Shown in pieces: positions 36,423 to 45,724 of a stretch of 64,000 bases of DNA. How positions within the stretch are numbered: position 1 is the first letter of the stretch; each line of letters begins with the position of its first letter. The stretch covers positions 124,001 to 188,000 of the forward strand of contig NZ_JBGFSP010000003.1 of assembly GCF_041227145.1 (NCBI RefSeq), read 5' to 3'. Source of the stretch: Bacteroides sp. AN502(2024). GTDB taxonomy: Bacteria; Bacteroidota; Bacteroidia; Bacteroidales; Bacteroidaceae. The position numbers were made by a program, and so were the translations under genes. The notes under the pieces are model-generated. The model made no database searches. It saw only the letters and a program-made list of their open reading frames with translations, and had not been told where the DNA came from.

Positions 36423-37838
36423 TCAATCTATAAAATACGTATTTTCCACAGGAATCGGAAGTATATACACACTCTCATAGTCGGACAAAGCAGTCTGTAA
36501 AATAGGTTTCTTCTGTATTGCCATACGTTTGTAGGCATAAAACAACTGTCCTTCACCCAAAAATTCTTTAGCATATTCCGCAAGGAGTATCCCTTGTAAG
36601 TTATCCGCAGTAAGTTCCGTTTCCGGAAGTCCACGATGATATTGGAGCTGATAAAAGTACCCGTTTGCCTCATCCAATGTCGGAGCTGTCTCCGTTGCGA
36701 TAAGAAACATTTCCGAAACTTTCAGAAGGGGAACCCGTTCCGAATAGTTATATTTCGCAACCAAATTATAAGAGCCGGAATTTTCAACCCACCATTGCAG
36801 ACGATAATCCAGATTCAAACTTGCAGGAAATATTTTATTCAGTGTTGATTTGTTGACAGACAAGAAATTGGAACTAGTATTGCCAACATAGAAATATTTA
36901 TCTACCATCTCATCTTTCAGGCCTCGATATTCCAACGAGAATATATTTTCCTGAGTAAACCCGTTCTTGTCCTGACTTGACAAGTCAGCCCCGGACACTA
37001 GCGGGAACAAAGCGGAGTTTATCACCTCGACAGCATAATTATAGGCTTTTGCCTTATCCCCTGCGGCATTGCGATACAATAAGGTGCGTGCCAATAAAGC
37101 AGTCACCGCATAATAATTCATCCGGTACTCCCTTCCTTTCCACACCCCGGTAAGATTCTCCAAATCATACGCAGCATGTTCCGGCCCGTAAGGATCGATC
37201 TCCGCCAGCAAATCACGGGCATTCTCCAGATCACCGACAATACGGTTTAGTACTTCCTCCGTAGTAAGGCGTTCAAAAAGCTCGTCCGTATATCGGTCAA
37301 CATACGCAATCGCTTTCCTGTCTCTGCCATTCTCCATCGCCGGTGAAGCTGCAAACAAACGCAACAGGTCCAGATGAATATAAGCCCTTAATCCCAACGC
37401 TTCTCCTTTGAAAAGCTCATATTCCCCGTTCGCAAAAATCCCTCTTTGTTCATCAATACGTCCTAAAAGACTATTCAAATTAGCAATGACATTATATTCG
37501 TTCTTCCAGATATTGTCCTTACGTGTCTCTTCCTGCGTCTCCGTATAATTATACGCATACGCATATTCGAAGTTATTGAGAGCAGTGGCGGCTGTCGAAT
37601 AATATTGTCCGAGCACATCCATATAGGTCATGGTAAGTTGCCCGCCATACAGTTCGGTGGCAGCCATGCTTCCATAGCAACCCATCAAAGCATCCCTGAA
37701 TCCTTGTGAACTTTCAAACAAGTCATCCGCCTTCAGTTCAGATTTAGGGGAGATATCAAACCAACTTTCGCACGAAGAGAGTGTGAAAAGTGGTATTATA
37801 TAACTTAACAAAAGTATCTTCTTCATATTCTTCTTCAT
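36423..37838 (-). CDS. SusD/RagB family nutrient-binding lipoprotein
   Basis: The 471-residue protein is the SusD-like lid of a TonB-dependent importer. It has a lipobox (LFTLSSC) and the family N-terminus (WFDISPKSELKADDLFESSQ, GFRDALMGCYGSM). Helical TPR-like repeats follow (EALGLRAYIHLDLLRLFA, about residue 130), and the C-terminal RagB part has FLGEGQLFYAYKR. Its ATG overlaps the susC stop by one base (TAATG), which implies translational coupling. A second ATG at 37826 gives MKKILLLS. The ligand is unknown; the set with FecR regulation and no glycosidase genes argues against a polysaccharide locus. Confidence 0.92.
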   Translation of the reverse strand: MKKNMKKILLLSYIIPLFTLSSCESWFDISPKSELKADDLFESSQGFRDALMGCYGSMAATELYGGQLTMTYMDVLGQYYSTAATALNNFEYAYAYNYTETQEETRKDNIWKNEYNVIANLNSLLGRIDEQRGIFANGEYELFKGEALGLRAYIHLDLLRLFAASPAMENGRDRKAIAYVDRYTDELFERLTTEEVLNRIVGDLENARDLLAEIDPYGPEHAAYDLENLTGVWKGREYRMNYYAVTALLARTLLYRNAAGDKAKAYNYAVEVINSALFPLVSGADLSSQDKNGFTQENIFSLEYRGLKDEMVDKYFYVGNTSSNFLSVNKSTLNKIFPASLNLDYRLQWWVENSGSYNLVAKYNYSERVPLLKVSEMFLIATETAPTLDEANGYFYQLQYHRGLPETELTADNLQGILLAEYAKEFLGEGQLFYAYKRMAIQKKPILQTALSDYESVYILPIPVENTYFID

Positions 37839-40800
37839 TAAAAAGTTAATTGAGCAGTAAAAGAGTAATGACGTGCATAAGGGTAAGTCGTACCAATCTC
37901 CCGACGTATGGTAGACATTCTCATAAAATCGTTCGCGGTCAATGCAACCTTCAGGTATTGGGCTCCGAAGTGGCGAATCCAGTCTGTTTTGAATGTATAT
38001 GCCAAACTTACGGAATTGGCAGATAAATAATTATCTTTCTCCACAAAGCGCGATGTCGGTTTGGTGGCCGAACGGTCACTGATTCGTTTATATTCGGCAG
38101 CTATTCCCGGAGTCTGCCAACGATTATAAAGGGCACGTTCATCCACATTATTATACGGATTCACATTCTCCACTTTATCTACCAATGTCTGATTATAAGC
38201 ATATCCTCCAAAACGGTAATAAAAGTTCGTATTCAATTCAAATCCCTTATAATAGATATTAAAACCGAACGTACCACTCAATTTAGGATCAGCCGAAGCA
38301 TACGGTACATAATCATTTTCATTCCATGTATCCGTATAACCGCCATCCTTACTGATAAACACTTCATTTCCCGTGGCAGGATCGATGCCTGCCGAAGGCA
38401 CTACCCAGATTGTATTGATAGAAGCCCCTTCGATATACCTCACATAAGTTTTAGTAGCACCTTCCGCATCTGCCTTTTCATTGAACGAGCTCAGTCCCGA
38501 AGAAATCTTTTTCAGGGTATTTTTATAATGTTGCCCGTTTACAAACATATTCACCCGCCAATCCTTATTTTGGAAAGCTGTCAGTTTTACACTGAAGTCA
38601 TAGCCCTTGTTCTGAGTCTCTCCCAGATTTTCTTTATAAGAATCAAAACCGAGGTAAGAAGCCATATTGACATCTACCAGCAGGTCTTCCGAGTTCTCTA
38701 TAAAATAATTGAAGTATCCGCTCAAACGATTATGAAAGAATCCGAAATCAATACCCAAATTCGTTTTCTGAGTACGCTGCCACTTCAAGTCCGAGTTGCC
38801 AAAAGCTTTAATCACGGTACCGATATAGTCCTGATATGACAATGAACTTTTGTACCGGTACATCATCAAAGCCTGATAAGGATAAAAATTCTGGCTGCCG
38901 GTATATCCGGTACTCATACGCAGACGAAACTGTTCGACAAAAGCAATATCCTTCATAAATGCTTCTTTATGAAGGTTCCATCCGATACCGGCACTCCAGA
39001 AAGTTCCCCATCGCTGGTTACTGCCAAACAAAGAAGAGCCGTCCATACGTATGGAAGCGTCTACAAAGTAACGATCGTCAAAACTGTAATTGGCATTTCC
39101 GAAGTACCCCATCAAACGAGTCATCGTTGCATCTCCTTTCACAACACTGCCTTCCAGAAAACCAGCCCCCATAGCAGGATGGTCAAGTTGCTGGTTCGGA
39201 AATCCGTTAATAGTATAAGTACTGTAATCATTTGAGGTCTGCTGAATGTTCCATCCGCCATTCAAACTCAGTGCATGTTTTTTGAATTGTCCGAAATAAG
39301 AAAGCACCAAACTGCCATCGTAAGAACTGGACACCGTATTTCCTTTGGTATAACTTCCTTTATTCTCTTCCATTGTAGCAAAATCCGTGTGATCTGCCGG
39401 CTTAAAAATATCTGTCGATTTATTGATACGTTCCAAAGAAAAGTTACCTTTCAACTTGAGGTTGCTTAGGATATTCCATTCCACACTGAAATTATCAACA
39501 AAATCGTCATAAGCTGTACAGTCTTTCGTATTCAACGTAGCATTGTACATCGGATTGACCACTGTTGTCGAACCGGCACTCGGACTATAAATAGTGAATA
39601 GTATTTTTTTCAACTGCCCGTTCTCGTCATACGGATAGTAATAAGGGTTCATATTGGCATAATCACTGAATGACCCGTATGGAGAATTATTGGAAGTTAT
39701 CTTATCATAGGTAATCTCATTACGGAAACGCAGATTGCGATAATTATACTGTAACTTGATACCTGTACCGATGCGTGTACGGTCCGACCCCTTCATTACA
39801 CCAGAAGTCCCGTTATACGTAAGGTTCACTCCATAACGGAAACTTTCGTTTCCCCCTTCCAACTGCACACTATGACGATGGCTGATACCTAAAGAGCGCA
39901 ACGGTTGTGCCAGCCAGTCCGTATCATACCCTTTCTGTACTAATTTCAGGCGTTCGTTATAGTTTCTGCGATATTCTTCATCCACATACACGGCGCCTGT
40001 CCCCACATAAAGCCGTGCCAATTCTTCATACTTCAGCTTGTCAGGAGCACGAAGCAAATGATAATCGGAAAGATCAGCCACCTCAAAGTCCATACTTCCA
40101 TAATAATTCAAACGCAACTTTCCGAGAGCCGGTGCCTTAGTGTCGATAATTACAACTCCGTTGGAAGCACGCGAACCGTAGATGGCCGTGGCAGAAGCAT
40201 CTTTCAGGATTGAGATATTAGCTACCCTGTTGGGATCAAGGTCATATATTTTTTCCACACTGACCTCAAACCCATCAAGGATAAAAGTCGGCAAATTAGA
40301 ATTACCTTTATATTCCTCGCTCAAGCTGGTAGTAGTAGGAAGAGCATTCACACCACGTATTTGTATATTCGGAACGGTATTGGGATCAGATCCCATCGCA
40401 AGATTATCCACAATCTTGAAAGAGGGATCAACGGCGGCAATGGTTATAAGCAATCCTTGATTGGAGATCGCCGATAATTCCGCACCGCTATAATTGGTAG
40501 CCGCTCCGGTGAATGTTTGTTTGCGTTGCGTATAATATCCTGTCACAACCACATCATCCAACGCTTGTACACCCACCTTCAAACGGACATTCATCACAGT
40601 CTTTACAGGAATTGAAGCTGTTTCCATTCCAATAAAAGAAATACGTATGATTGCGTCGTCAGGTACTTGGGCCAATTCAAACTTTCCGTCGATATTGGTT
40701 TGTACACCGATATTCGTTCCCGCCACTTGTACGGACGCTCCGATGACCGGCATTCCGTCTTCCGCTGAGATAACTGTCCCTTTCACGCTTTCGTAAGTCC

Positions 40801-41125
40801 CGGTCGTTCCTTTCTTGAGAGGAGTTATATTCACAAACTGCCCGTCAATAAGATATTTCAAAGGCTTGCTGCCAATCATGAACTTCAGAACCTGCTCAAC
40901 GGTCTGGTTCTTTACTTTCCCGTCCACAAAGTACTGATTGACATCTTCATAGGCAAACAGTATCTTATACCCAGATACTTTCTCAAGATTCTTAAACGCA
41001 GAAGGCATGCGTTCATTCTTAAATTCCATCGTAATCCGCTTCTCCTTCACTTCCTGTGCTCCTATATTCAGTGAGCACATCCAGGAAATAAAAAAGATGA
41101 TGGCTAGTAACCGATCTTTTCTCAT
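37838..41125 (-). CDS. SusC/RagA family TonB-dependent receptor with STN signalling domain
   Basis: The 1095-residue outer-membrane receptor has, in order, a signal peptide, an STN domain (AFKNLEKVSGYKILFAYEDV, about residues 43-62) that talks to an anti-sigma factor, a carboxypeptidase-D-like beta domain (VKGTVISAEDGMPVIGASVQ), a plug with DVVVTGYYTQRKQTFTGA and a SusC-specific plug signature (ATAIYGSRASNGVVIIDT), and the barrel ending in HYSFTAQLTF. STN plus the neighbouring sigma/FecR pair means it likely senses its own substrate. It pairs with SusD directly downstream. The substrate is unknown. Confidence 0.95.
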   Translation of the reverse strand: MRKDRLLAIIFFISWMCSLNIGAQEVKEKRITMEFKNERMPSAFKNLEKVSGYKILFAYEDVNQYFVDGKVKNQTVEQVLKFMIGSKPLKYLIDGQFVNITPLKKGTTGTYESVKGTVISAEDGMPVIGASVQVAGTNIGVQTNIDGKFELAQVPDDAIIRISFIGMETASIPVKTVMNVRLKVGVQALDDVVVTGYYTQRKQTFTGAATNYSGAELSAISNQGLLITIAAVDPSFKIVDNLAMGSDPNTVPNIQIRGVNALPTTTSLSEEYKGNSNLPTFILDGFEVSVEKIYDLDPNRVANISILKDASATAIYGSRASNGVVIIDTKAPALGKLRLNYYGSMDFEVADLSDYHLLRAPDKLKYEELARLYVGTGAVYVDEEYRRNYNERLKLVQKGYDTDWLAQPLRSLGISHRHSVQLEGGNESFRYGVNLTYNGTSGVMKGSDRTRIGTGIKLQYNYRNLRFRNEITYDKITSNNSPYGSFSDYANMNPYYYPYDENGQLKKILFTIYSPSAGSTTVVNPMYNATLNTKDCTAYDDFVDNFSVEWNILSNLKLKGNFSLERINKSTDIFKPADHTDFATMEENKGSYTKGNTVSSSYDGSLVLSYFGQFKKHALSLNGGWNIQQTSNDYSTYTINGFPNQQLDHPAMGAGFLEGSVVKGDATMTRLMGYFGNANYSFDDRYFVDASIRMDGSSLFGSNQRWGTFWSAGIGWNLHKEAFMKDIAFVEQFRLRMSTGYTGSQNFYPYQALMMYRYKSSLSYQDYIGTVIKAFGNSDLKWQRTQKTNLGIDFGFFHNRLSGYFNYFIENSEDLLVDVNMASYLGFDSYKENLGETQNKGYDFSVKLTAFQNKDWRVNMFVNGQHYKNTLKKISSGLSSFNEKADAEGATKTYVRYIEGASINTIWVVPSAGIDPATGNEVFISKDGGYTDTWNENDYVPYASADPKLSGTFGFNIYYKGFELNTNFYYRFGGYAYNQTLVDKVENVNPYNNVDERALYNRWQTPGIAAEYKRISDRSATKPTSRFVEKDNYLSANSVSLAYTFKTDWIRHFGAQYLKVALTANDFMRMSTIRREIGTTYPYARHYSFTAQLTF

Positions 41126-41259
41126 AACTGATTTTATTAAACAAAGTATTTCATATTATCAGTTTATATACGAAGTAAACCTTCAAACGATTACCTTTTC
41201 AAGCAAAAAAATTTCAAAAAGAGATATTTTTATTCCAGAAACAACTAAATTGTCATACA

Positions 41260-42429
41260 TCAATCGACAACTAACGTATGCCCTTCCAAGCTGATAGTCG
41301 CCTTTTCCATTCTATTCAGCAACGTAAGCGTATGTTCCAATCCCTGAAAACGGTCGGACAAGAAATGTACCTTACAATCCATGGCCTGAATATTACGGAA
41401 CTCCACTCCCACATTATACCAACGTCCAATACCTTGCAATACTTCGACCAATGGAAGGTTATCAAAATAAAAGTATCCGTCACGCCAGTATATATACGAA
41501 TGCAAGTCTACCTCTTTCACAGAAATGCCTCCGTCTTTCCGGACACACAAATCCTGTCCGGGCAGGATTACTTTAGAATTGCCGGAAGCATCAACTTGCA
41601 CACTCCCTTCAATCAATGTGACGTGGACATCGGAAGCAGAATAACTACTGATATTGAATTCCGTACCGAGCACACGAGTTTGTACGTTCCCCGCTTGCAC
41701 TATAAACGGGCGTTCTTTATCTTTAGCTACCTTAAAATAGGCTTCTCCTTCAAGGGTGACTATCCGTTCCTTCCGGACAAATCTCGTTGGATAAGTAAGA
41801 CGGCTACCGGCATTCAGATAAACTTCCGTACCATCGGAAAGGACAAGTTTGAACATCTGCCCATACGGGATGCGCAAGATATGTGTTTGTGCATTTACTT
41901 TCTCCTTAAAGGTATTCTTCTTATCGAAGTAGTTCATTTCTTTGGTACGCACAGTAGCGGTCTGTTGAACCACCGGAGTCTTTTCTATTTCTTCCAATGA
42001 GTATGTTTCATGCCGGTGTTGTTCATCTTCCACTTCCAAGGTAACTTTTTGTGGCAAAGGATCGGCCTTCATAACTACAGCAACCGCATGGGATTTATCA
42101 ACCAAGTTATTCAAAGTTCCCTCCGGACCACCGCTCAATAAGAATATCCCACCGACAAACAGAGCTACCGCAATACCGGCTGCCATGCTCCATCTTATCA
42201 TGCGGCGACGTTGCGCTTTCTGTTGATGTTTATAGTGAAAACATTGTAATTCCGTTTCTATATTCTGATAGGCAAAAGCGGCATCTTCTTCCAAAAGGAC
42301 AGAAATATCATTCAATAACCGGCAATCCCGCAGCGCTTCCTCTTGCAACGTTTCAATGTCTCCGCGCGTGATGCCTCGAGGGTTTTCCATGATATCCAAC
42401 GCTTTCTTTTCCGACTCACTTATTTCCAT
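41260..42429 (-). CDS. FecR family anti-sigma factor
   Basis: From ATG 42429 the protein has 389 residues. It has a cytoplasmic N-terminal part that would bind sigma, one membrane helix (SMAAGIAVALFVGGIFLLSG, about residues 85-104), and a periplasmic FecR domain (RIPYGQMFKLVLSDGTEVYL, then EGEAYFKVAKDKERPFIVQ) with a C-terminal DUF4974 region (NLPLVEVLQGIGRWYNVGVE). It should transmit the state of the SusC STN domain to the sigma factor. The frame extends upstream to 42474 but the start chosen fits the family. It lies between the sigma gene and susC. Confidence 0.92.
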   Translation of the reverse strand: MEISESEKKALDIMENPRGITRGDIETLQEEALRDCRLLNDISVLLEEDAAFAYQNIETELQCFHYKHQQKAQRRRMIRWSMAAGIAVALFVGGIFLLSGGPEGTLNNLVDKSHAVAVVMKADPLPQKVTLEVEDEQHRHETYSLEEIEKTPVVQQTATVRTKEMNYFDKKNTFKEKVNAQTHILRIPYGQMFKLVLSDGTEVYLNAGSRLTYPTRFVRKERIVTLEGEAYFKVAKDKERPFIVQAGNVQTRVLGTEFNISSYSASDVHVTLIEGSVQVDASGNSKVILPGQDLCVRKDGGISVKEVDLHSYIYWRDGYFYFDNLPLVEVLQGIGRWYNVGVEFRNIQAMDCKVHFLSDRFQGLEHTLTLLNRMEKATISLEGHTLVVD

Positions 42430-42474
42430 ACTCTTATCCTTTTTTATTATATTACGGACACGATTACCTATCAA

Positions 42475-42981
42475 TCACTTATCTTGCGATTCATTTTTAA
42501 TTTCTTCACGAATCACCCGAAGCGCTTTAACAATATGTTTATTGACAGAACTTACGCTGATATTCAATTCATCCGCCACCTCCTTGTAAGATTTACGGGC
42601 ATTGTAACAACTTTCCAATACATGCCGGGTCAGAGGAGTAAGTTTGTTCATCGCTTTGCGAATACGTTTCATGCGTTCTTCCCACAATAACCGTTCATCA
42701 GTATCAGCATCATTCGAAGTCATTTTACGGACAAATTCAGCATAATCTTCTTGAACATTCTGCTGGCGGATGTAATCGATACAACGTGAACGGACGATGG
42801 AATAAAGATAAGCCCTGACCTTATCAGCTTCCATTTTTTCATAATTCCGCCAAATGTACTCAAAAGCATCATGGACAATATCCCGGCTTGTTTCCGTATC
42901 TTGCAAGTAGTGGTTCGCAAAAGAAAAAAGTCTTGCGAACCACTCTTTAAACATACGATCAAATTCCGTTTTATCCTCCAT
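42475..42981 (-). CDS. ECF sigma-70 factor (FecI-like, Bacteroides type)
   Basis: The 168-residue protein has sigma region 2 (FANHYLQDTETSRDIVHDAF, with the -10 recognition segment VRAYLYSIVRSRCIDYIRQQ) and region 4 with a helix-turn-helix (SYKEVADELNISVSSVNKHI, about residue 130). It belongs to the family expanded in Bacteroides for control of SusCD-like operons. It starts a minus-strand set sigma-fecR-susC-susD-DUF4843-PKD-thioredoxin. It has an ordinary -7 promoter, so it is probably made by the main sigma and then drives the operon when released by FecR. Confidence 0.93.
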   Translation of the reverse strand: MEDKTEFDRMFKEWFARLFSFANHYLQDTETSRDIVHDAFEYIWRNYEKMEADKVRAYLYSIVRSRCIDYIRQQNVQEDYAEFVRKMTSNDADTDERLLWEERMKRIRKAMNKLTPLTRHVLESCYNARKSYKEVADELNISVSSVNKHIVKALRVIREEIKNESQDK

Positions 42982-43011
42982 GAACCATTTATCTATTTAA
43001 CATATCGGTCA

Positions 43012-43019
43012 CAAAGTTA
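43012..43019 (-). promoter_or_regulatory. -7 promoter box for the ECF sigma gene
   Basis: The minus strand reads TAACTTTG, a good -7 match, 30 nt before ATG 42981. Confidence 0.55.
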
Positions 43020-43046
43020 GTCTTTTTTCAGATATAAGCAATCGTC

Positions 43047-43502
43047 CTATTCCCGATTCATCAAACGATGTTCCGCCATCTGTTCGAACTTTGTTCCCGG
43101 ACGACCGTAATTGGCATACGGATAAATGGAAATCCCCCCACGAGGAGTAAAGATTCCAGTTACTTCTATGTATTTGGGATTCATCAATCGGATAAGATCT
43201 TTCATTATGATATTCACACAATCTTCATGAAAGGCCCCATGATTACGGAAACTGAAAAGATAGAGTTTCAAACTCTTGCTTTCCACCATTTTTATATCAG
43301 GAATGTAGCTGATACGTATTTCGGCAAAGTCCGGCTGTCCGGTAATAGGACACAGACTTGTGAACTCCGGGCAGTTGAAACGTACCCAGTAATCATTTTC
43401 AGGATGCTTATTATCAAAGGCTTCCAATACTTCAGGAGCATAATCTTGCTTATACTCGGTTTTTCTTCCTAACAAGGAAAGTTGCTCTTTTAATTCAGTC
43501 AT
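43047..43502 (-). CDS. queF: NADPH-dependent 7-cyano-7-deazaguanine reductase QueF
   Basis: The 151-residue enzyme reduces the nitrile of preQ0 to the amine preQ1 in queuosine synthesis. It is the short (YkvM-type) form with T-fold. Key features are [14 protein letters not shown], where the Cys forms the thioimide with preQ0 and the Asp assists (about residues 50-60), and the QueF signature [20 protein letters not shown] (about residue 75) with the Glu/His ligands. Its upstream neighbour queC lies 416 bp away beyond a repeat-filled gap. Confidence 0.95.
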   Translation of the reverse strand: MTELKEQLSLLGRKTEYKQDYAPEVLEAFDNKHPENDYWVRFNCPEFTSLCPITGQPDFAEIRISYIPDIKMVESKSLKLYLFSFRNHGAFHEDCVNIIMKDLIRLMNPKYIEVTGIFTPRGGISIYPYANYGRPGTKFEQMAEHRLMNRE

Positions 43503-43548
43503 TGCACTCGTTAACTACCACCTCTACCCTAAACAAAAAATGCATTTC

Positions 43549-43660
43549 CTCTTTCACCTATCACCGTCCAATCCCAAACGCTTTATTCATCGATGTTTCA
43601 GTGGTGAAAGATTCATTTTACAACCTATCACCGCATCTATCACCTATCACCTATCAACAT
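43549..43660. repeat. Dispersed intergenic repeat (ctatcacc family), copy B
   Basis: About 112 bp related to copy A at 21973-22080, in the same orientation: cctctttca, tatcaccgtc, ctttattcatcg and repeated ctatcacc near the end. It sits in the gap between queC and queF. Confidence 0.6.
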
Positions 43661-43698
43661 CAACTCTTAACCCACGTCTACTTTCTCCTCATCTTACG

Positions 43699-43836
43699 TG
43701 TTACAGTGTGTTTCATTGCCTTGAAACAAAGTGTTTCGCGCTGCTGAACAAAGTGTTTCGCGCCTTGAAACACTTTGTTTCCCTATGCGAAACAAAGTGT
43801 TCACCATAGCGAAACAAGTAGTTTCAAGCTATTGAA
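43699..43836. repeat. Degenerate ~22-bp repeats with gaaacaaagtgtttc core
   Basis: Five or so near-palindromes of the type gaaacaaagtgtttc, in both orientations, spaced by about 22 bp and separated by variable linkers (gcgctgct, gcgccttg, cctatgc). The core is the reverse complement of that in the 23639-23811 array. The region is otherwise non-coding. Confidence 0.7.
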
Positions 43837-43918
43837 AACCTAATCTAAGCCTTCTAGTTTGTCTACAGCCATGTGACAGATGACCACCACAAATGCATTT
43901 AATCTCTGTGTAGAGATA

Positions 43919-44578
43919 TTATTGATTCTTACTTTTTAAATACTTCTCCAATCCCTCCCGACGTAGTGTACAAGCCGGACAGTGCCCACAACCATCTCCC
44001 TGCACACCATTATAGCAAGTCAGAGTCTCGGTGCGAATCAGTTCCAGCACTCCCAGTTCGTCGGCCAATGCCCACGTTTCTGCCTTATCAATCCACATCA
44101 AAGGAGTATGAATCACAAATTGTTCATCCATAGCCAGATTGAGAGTTACATTGAGAGACTTGATAAAGGCATCACGGCAATCGGGATAACCGCTGAAATC
44201 CGTTTGGGAGACTCCCGTTACCAGATGATTTATACCACGTTCACGGGCATATACCGCTGCGATACTTAGAAAAAACAGATTACGTCCCGGAACAAAGGTG
44301 TTGGGAACGCTATCTGCCGGCTTTTCCTGATCCATCACCATCGTAGTATCGGTCAATGAATTATGCCCCAACCGTCCGATAAAGGAGACATCCATCACAT
44401 CAAATTCCACTTCCGCTTTCCGGGCTATCTCCCGTGCAAGTTCCACTTCTTTCTGATGCTTCTGACCATACAGGAAACTCAAGGCATATACTTTCTTAAA
44501 GTTGCGTTTTGCCCAAAACAAACAAGTAGTAGAATCCTGTCCACCACTAAACACAACCAATGCTGCTTCTCTATTCAT
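43919..44578 (-). CDS. queC: 7-cyano-7-deazaguanine (preQ0) synthase QueC
   Basis: The 219-residue enzyme makes preQ0 from 7-carboxy-7-deazaguanine, ammonia and ATP. It has the PP-loop motif [16 protein letters not shown] (residues 7-22), [20 protein letters not shown], the substrate segment [20 protein letters not shown] and a C-terminal zinc site with four Cys ([20 protein letters not shown]). It starts 8 bp after the transporter gene, in the same direction, so the two are one operon. Confidence 0.96.
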   Translation of the reverse strand: MNREAALVVFSGGQDSTTCLFWAKRNFKKVYALSFLYGQKHQKEVELAREIARKAEVEFDVMDVSFIGRLGHNSLTDTTMVMDQEKPADSVPNTFVPGRNLFFLSIAAVYARERGINHLVTGVSQTDFSGYPDCRDAFIKSLNVTLNLAMDEQFVIHTPLMWIDKAETWALADELGVLELIRTETLTCYNGVQGDGCGHCPACTLRREGLEKYLKSKNQ

Positions 44579-44586
44579 GTTCTATC

Positions 44587-45267
44587 TTAAATATCTTTGA
44601 CTTTCAACACATTATAGGAGATATCGGTATCATACACATCACTGCCATCGACCTTCTTAATGGCTTTCACAACACGGATTGTCACCGGAAGGATCATTAC
44701 TTCATACATGGATTTCAGCATTATCTGAATCCCCATCATGAGAAGCAGTTCCTTCCAGGCAATGATTCCGCCAAAAGCTACCGGAAAGAAAATCAGTGAA
44801 TCGGCAGTCTCACCTACTACAGTAGACCAGATGGCACGAGCCGAAAAGTTACGCCCCTGACTGGCTACTTTCATTTTACTCATCACATACGCATTAAGAA
44901 ATGAGCCTACCAGAAAAGCCATCAGACTGGCAGCCACAATGCGGGGAGCCATGCCGAACACAAAATCAAAATGTTCCTCGCCCTCCCAGAAAGGAGCAGC
45001 CGGAATGGCAACAGCTATCAATCCAAGAGCTACCACGAAGAGGTTCATGGCAAAACCGCTCCAAATGATGAGCCGGGCTTTCTTGAATCCCCAAACTTCG
45101 GCGATACAATCATTAATGATATAAGAAATAGGAAAGACTAATAATCCGGCTGTCACAGTCAGACTACCCACCTGGATTACTTTTGTTTCAAGAAGATTGG
45201 CTGCAATGAGACAGACATTAAACAGAATGCCCAGCAGCATAAAGGGTACAGATACTTTTTCTTTCAT
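44587..45267 (-). CDS. yhhQ: Queuosine precursor transporter (YhhQ/QPTR, VUT family)
   Basis: The 226-residue inner-membrane protein belongs to the VUT family, whose studied members import queuosine precursors such as preQ0 and preQ1. It has about six membrane helices, and the signatures FPISYIINDCIAEVWGFKKA (about residue 46), WSGFAMNLFVVALG, and the later segments RAIWSTVVGETADSLIFFPV and AFGGIIAWKELL. It leads the operon with queC, so the cell has genes for both salvage and synthesis of the precursor. Its leader may hold a preQ1-type riboswitch (45270-45306). Confidence 0.92.
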   Translation of the reverse strand: MKEKVSVPFMLLGILFNVCLIAANLLETKVIQVGSLTVTAGLLVFPISYIINDCIAEVWGFKKARLIIWSGFAMNLFVVALGLIAVAIPAAPFWEGEEHFDFVFGMAPRIVAASLMAFLVGSFLNAYVMSKMKVASQGRNFSARAIWSTVVGETADSLIFFPVAFGGIIAWKELLLMMGIQIMLKSMYEVMILPVTIRVVKAIKKVDGSDVYDTDISYNVLKVKDI

Positions 45268-45269
45268 AA

Positions 45270-45306
45270 CTCCTGTTTTTTACGTGGTGTTCTAGAATAC
45301 ACGACC
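45270..45306 (-). promoter_or_regulatory. Candidate preQ1-I-like riboswitch in the yhhQ leader
   Basis: The minus-strand leader, just before the ATG, has CGTG then TTCTAGAACACC then CACG, an A-rich tail (TAAAAAAC) and AGGAG as ribosome binding site. The loop and tail look like the preQ1-I aptamer (TTCTAGCTACACC and ATAAAAAACTA in the Bacillus queC leader, from memory). CGTG/CACG could be P1, and TTCT could pair with AGGA in a pseudoknot that hides the ribosome binding site. P1 is short and the tail CAGG differs from the usual CTA, so this may be a divergent form or a coincidence. Confidence 0.35.
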
Positions 45307-45345
45307 GCTATTCACGGCATCATACATTTTTATTCTTTCGGGGTG

Positions 45346-45353
45346 CAAAGGTA
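45346..45353 (-). promoter_or_regulatory. -7 promoter box for yhhQ-queC
   Basis: The minus strand reads TACCTTTG, a perfect -7 match, giving a leader of about 70 nt that contains the candidate riboswitch. Confidence 0.65.
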
Positions 45354-45454
45354 AAAAATAAAACTGAAATTATCATATTCATCTTAACAGAATCTTTGTT
45401 CCCGAAACGGCTCTTTCATTTAAACCTGTAGTGCAAACAAGTATTCAAACCGAT

Positions 45455-45581
45455 AAAAGTGTTCCACCTTATTGCAACAAAGTGTTCACCGTGTTGAAAC
45501 AGAGTGTTCCACCGTATTGAAACAAAGTGTTTCACCATATTGAAGCAGAGTGTTCACCATATTGAAGCAGAGTGGTTTCTG
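45455..45581. repeat. 22-23 bp tandem repeats with gaaacaaagtgtt core
   Basis: About five units of 22 or 23 bp of the form gaaacaaagtgtttcaccatatt (variants gcaaca, gaagcaga and gtgttcacc). It has the core of the arrays at 23639 and 43699, with different linkers. No coding sense. Confidence 0.8.
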
Positions 45582-45670
45582 AAGTAACAACAAATACAAA
45601 ATAGCATACGAGTTTACTTGTGAGATTGAAAGAGTAGTTTATCATGTTGTCAGACCATCATGAGCTAAAA

Positions 45671-45724
45671 CAGATATGTTGCAGATACTTGACCTGCAAC
45701 ATATCTGCAACAGGTATCTGCAAC
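45671..45724. repeat. Nested inverted repeats of gttgcagata
   Basis: CAGATATGTTGCAG (45671-45684) and its exact inverse (45694-45707) form a perfect 14-bp stem with a 9-nt loop. A further inverse copy, gtatctgcaac, ends at 45724, and gttgcagat recurs about 40 bp on. No T-run follows. The cluster may be binding sites or a processing hairpin. Confidence 0.7.
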
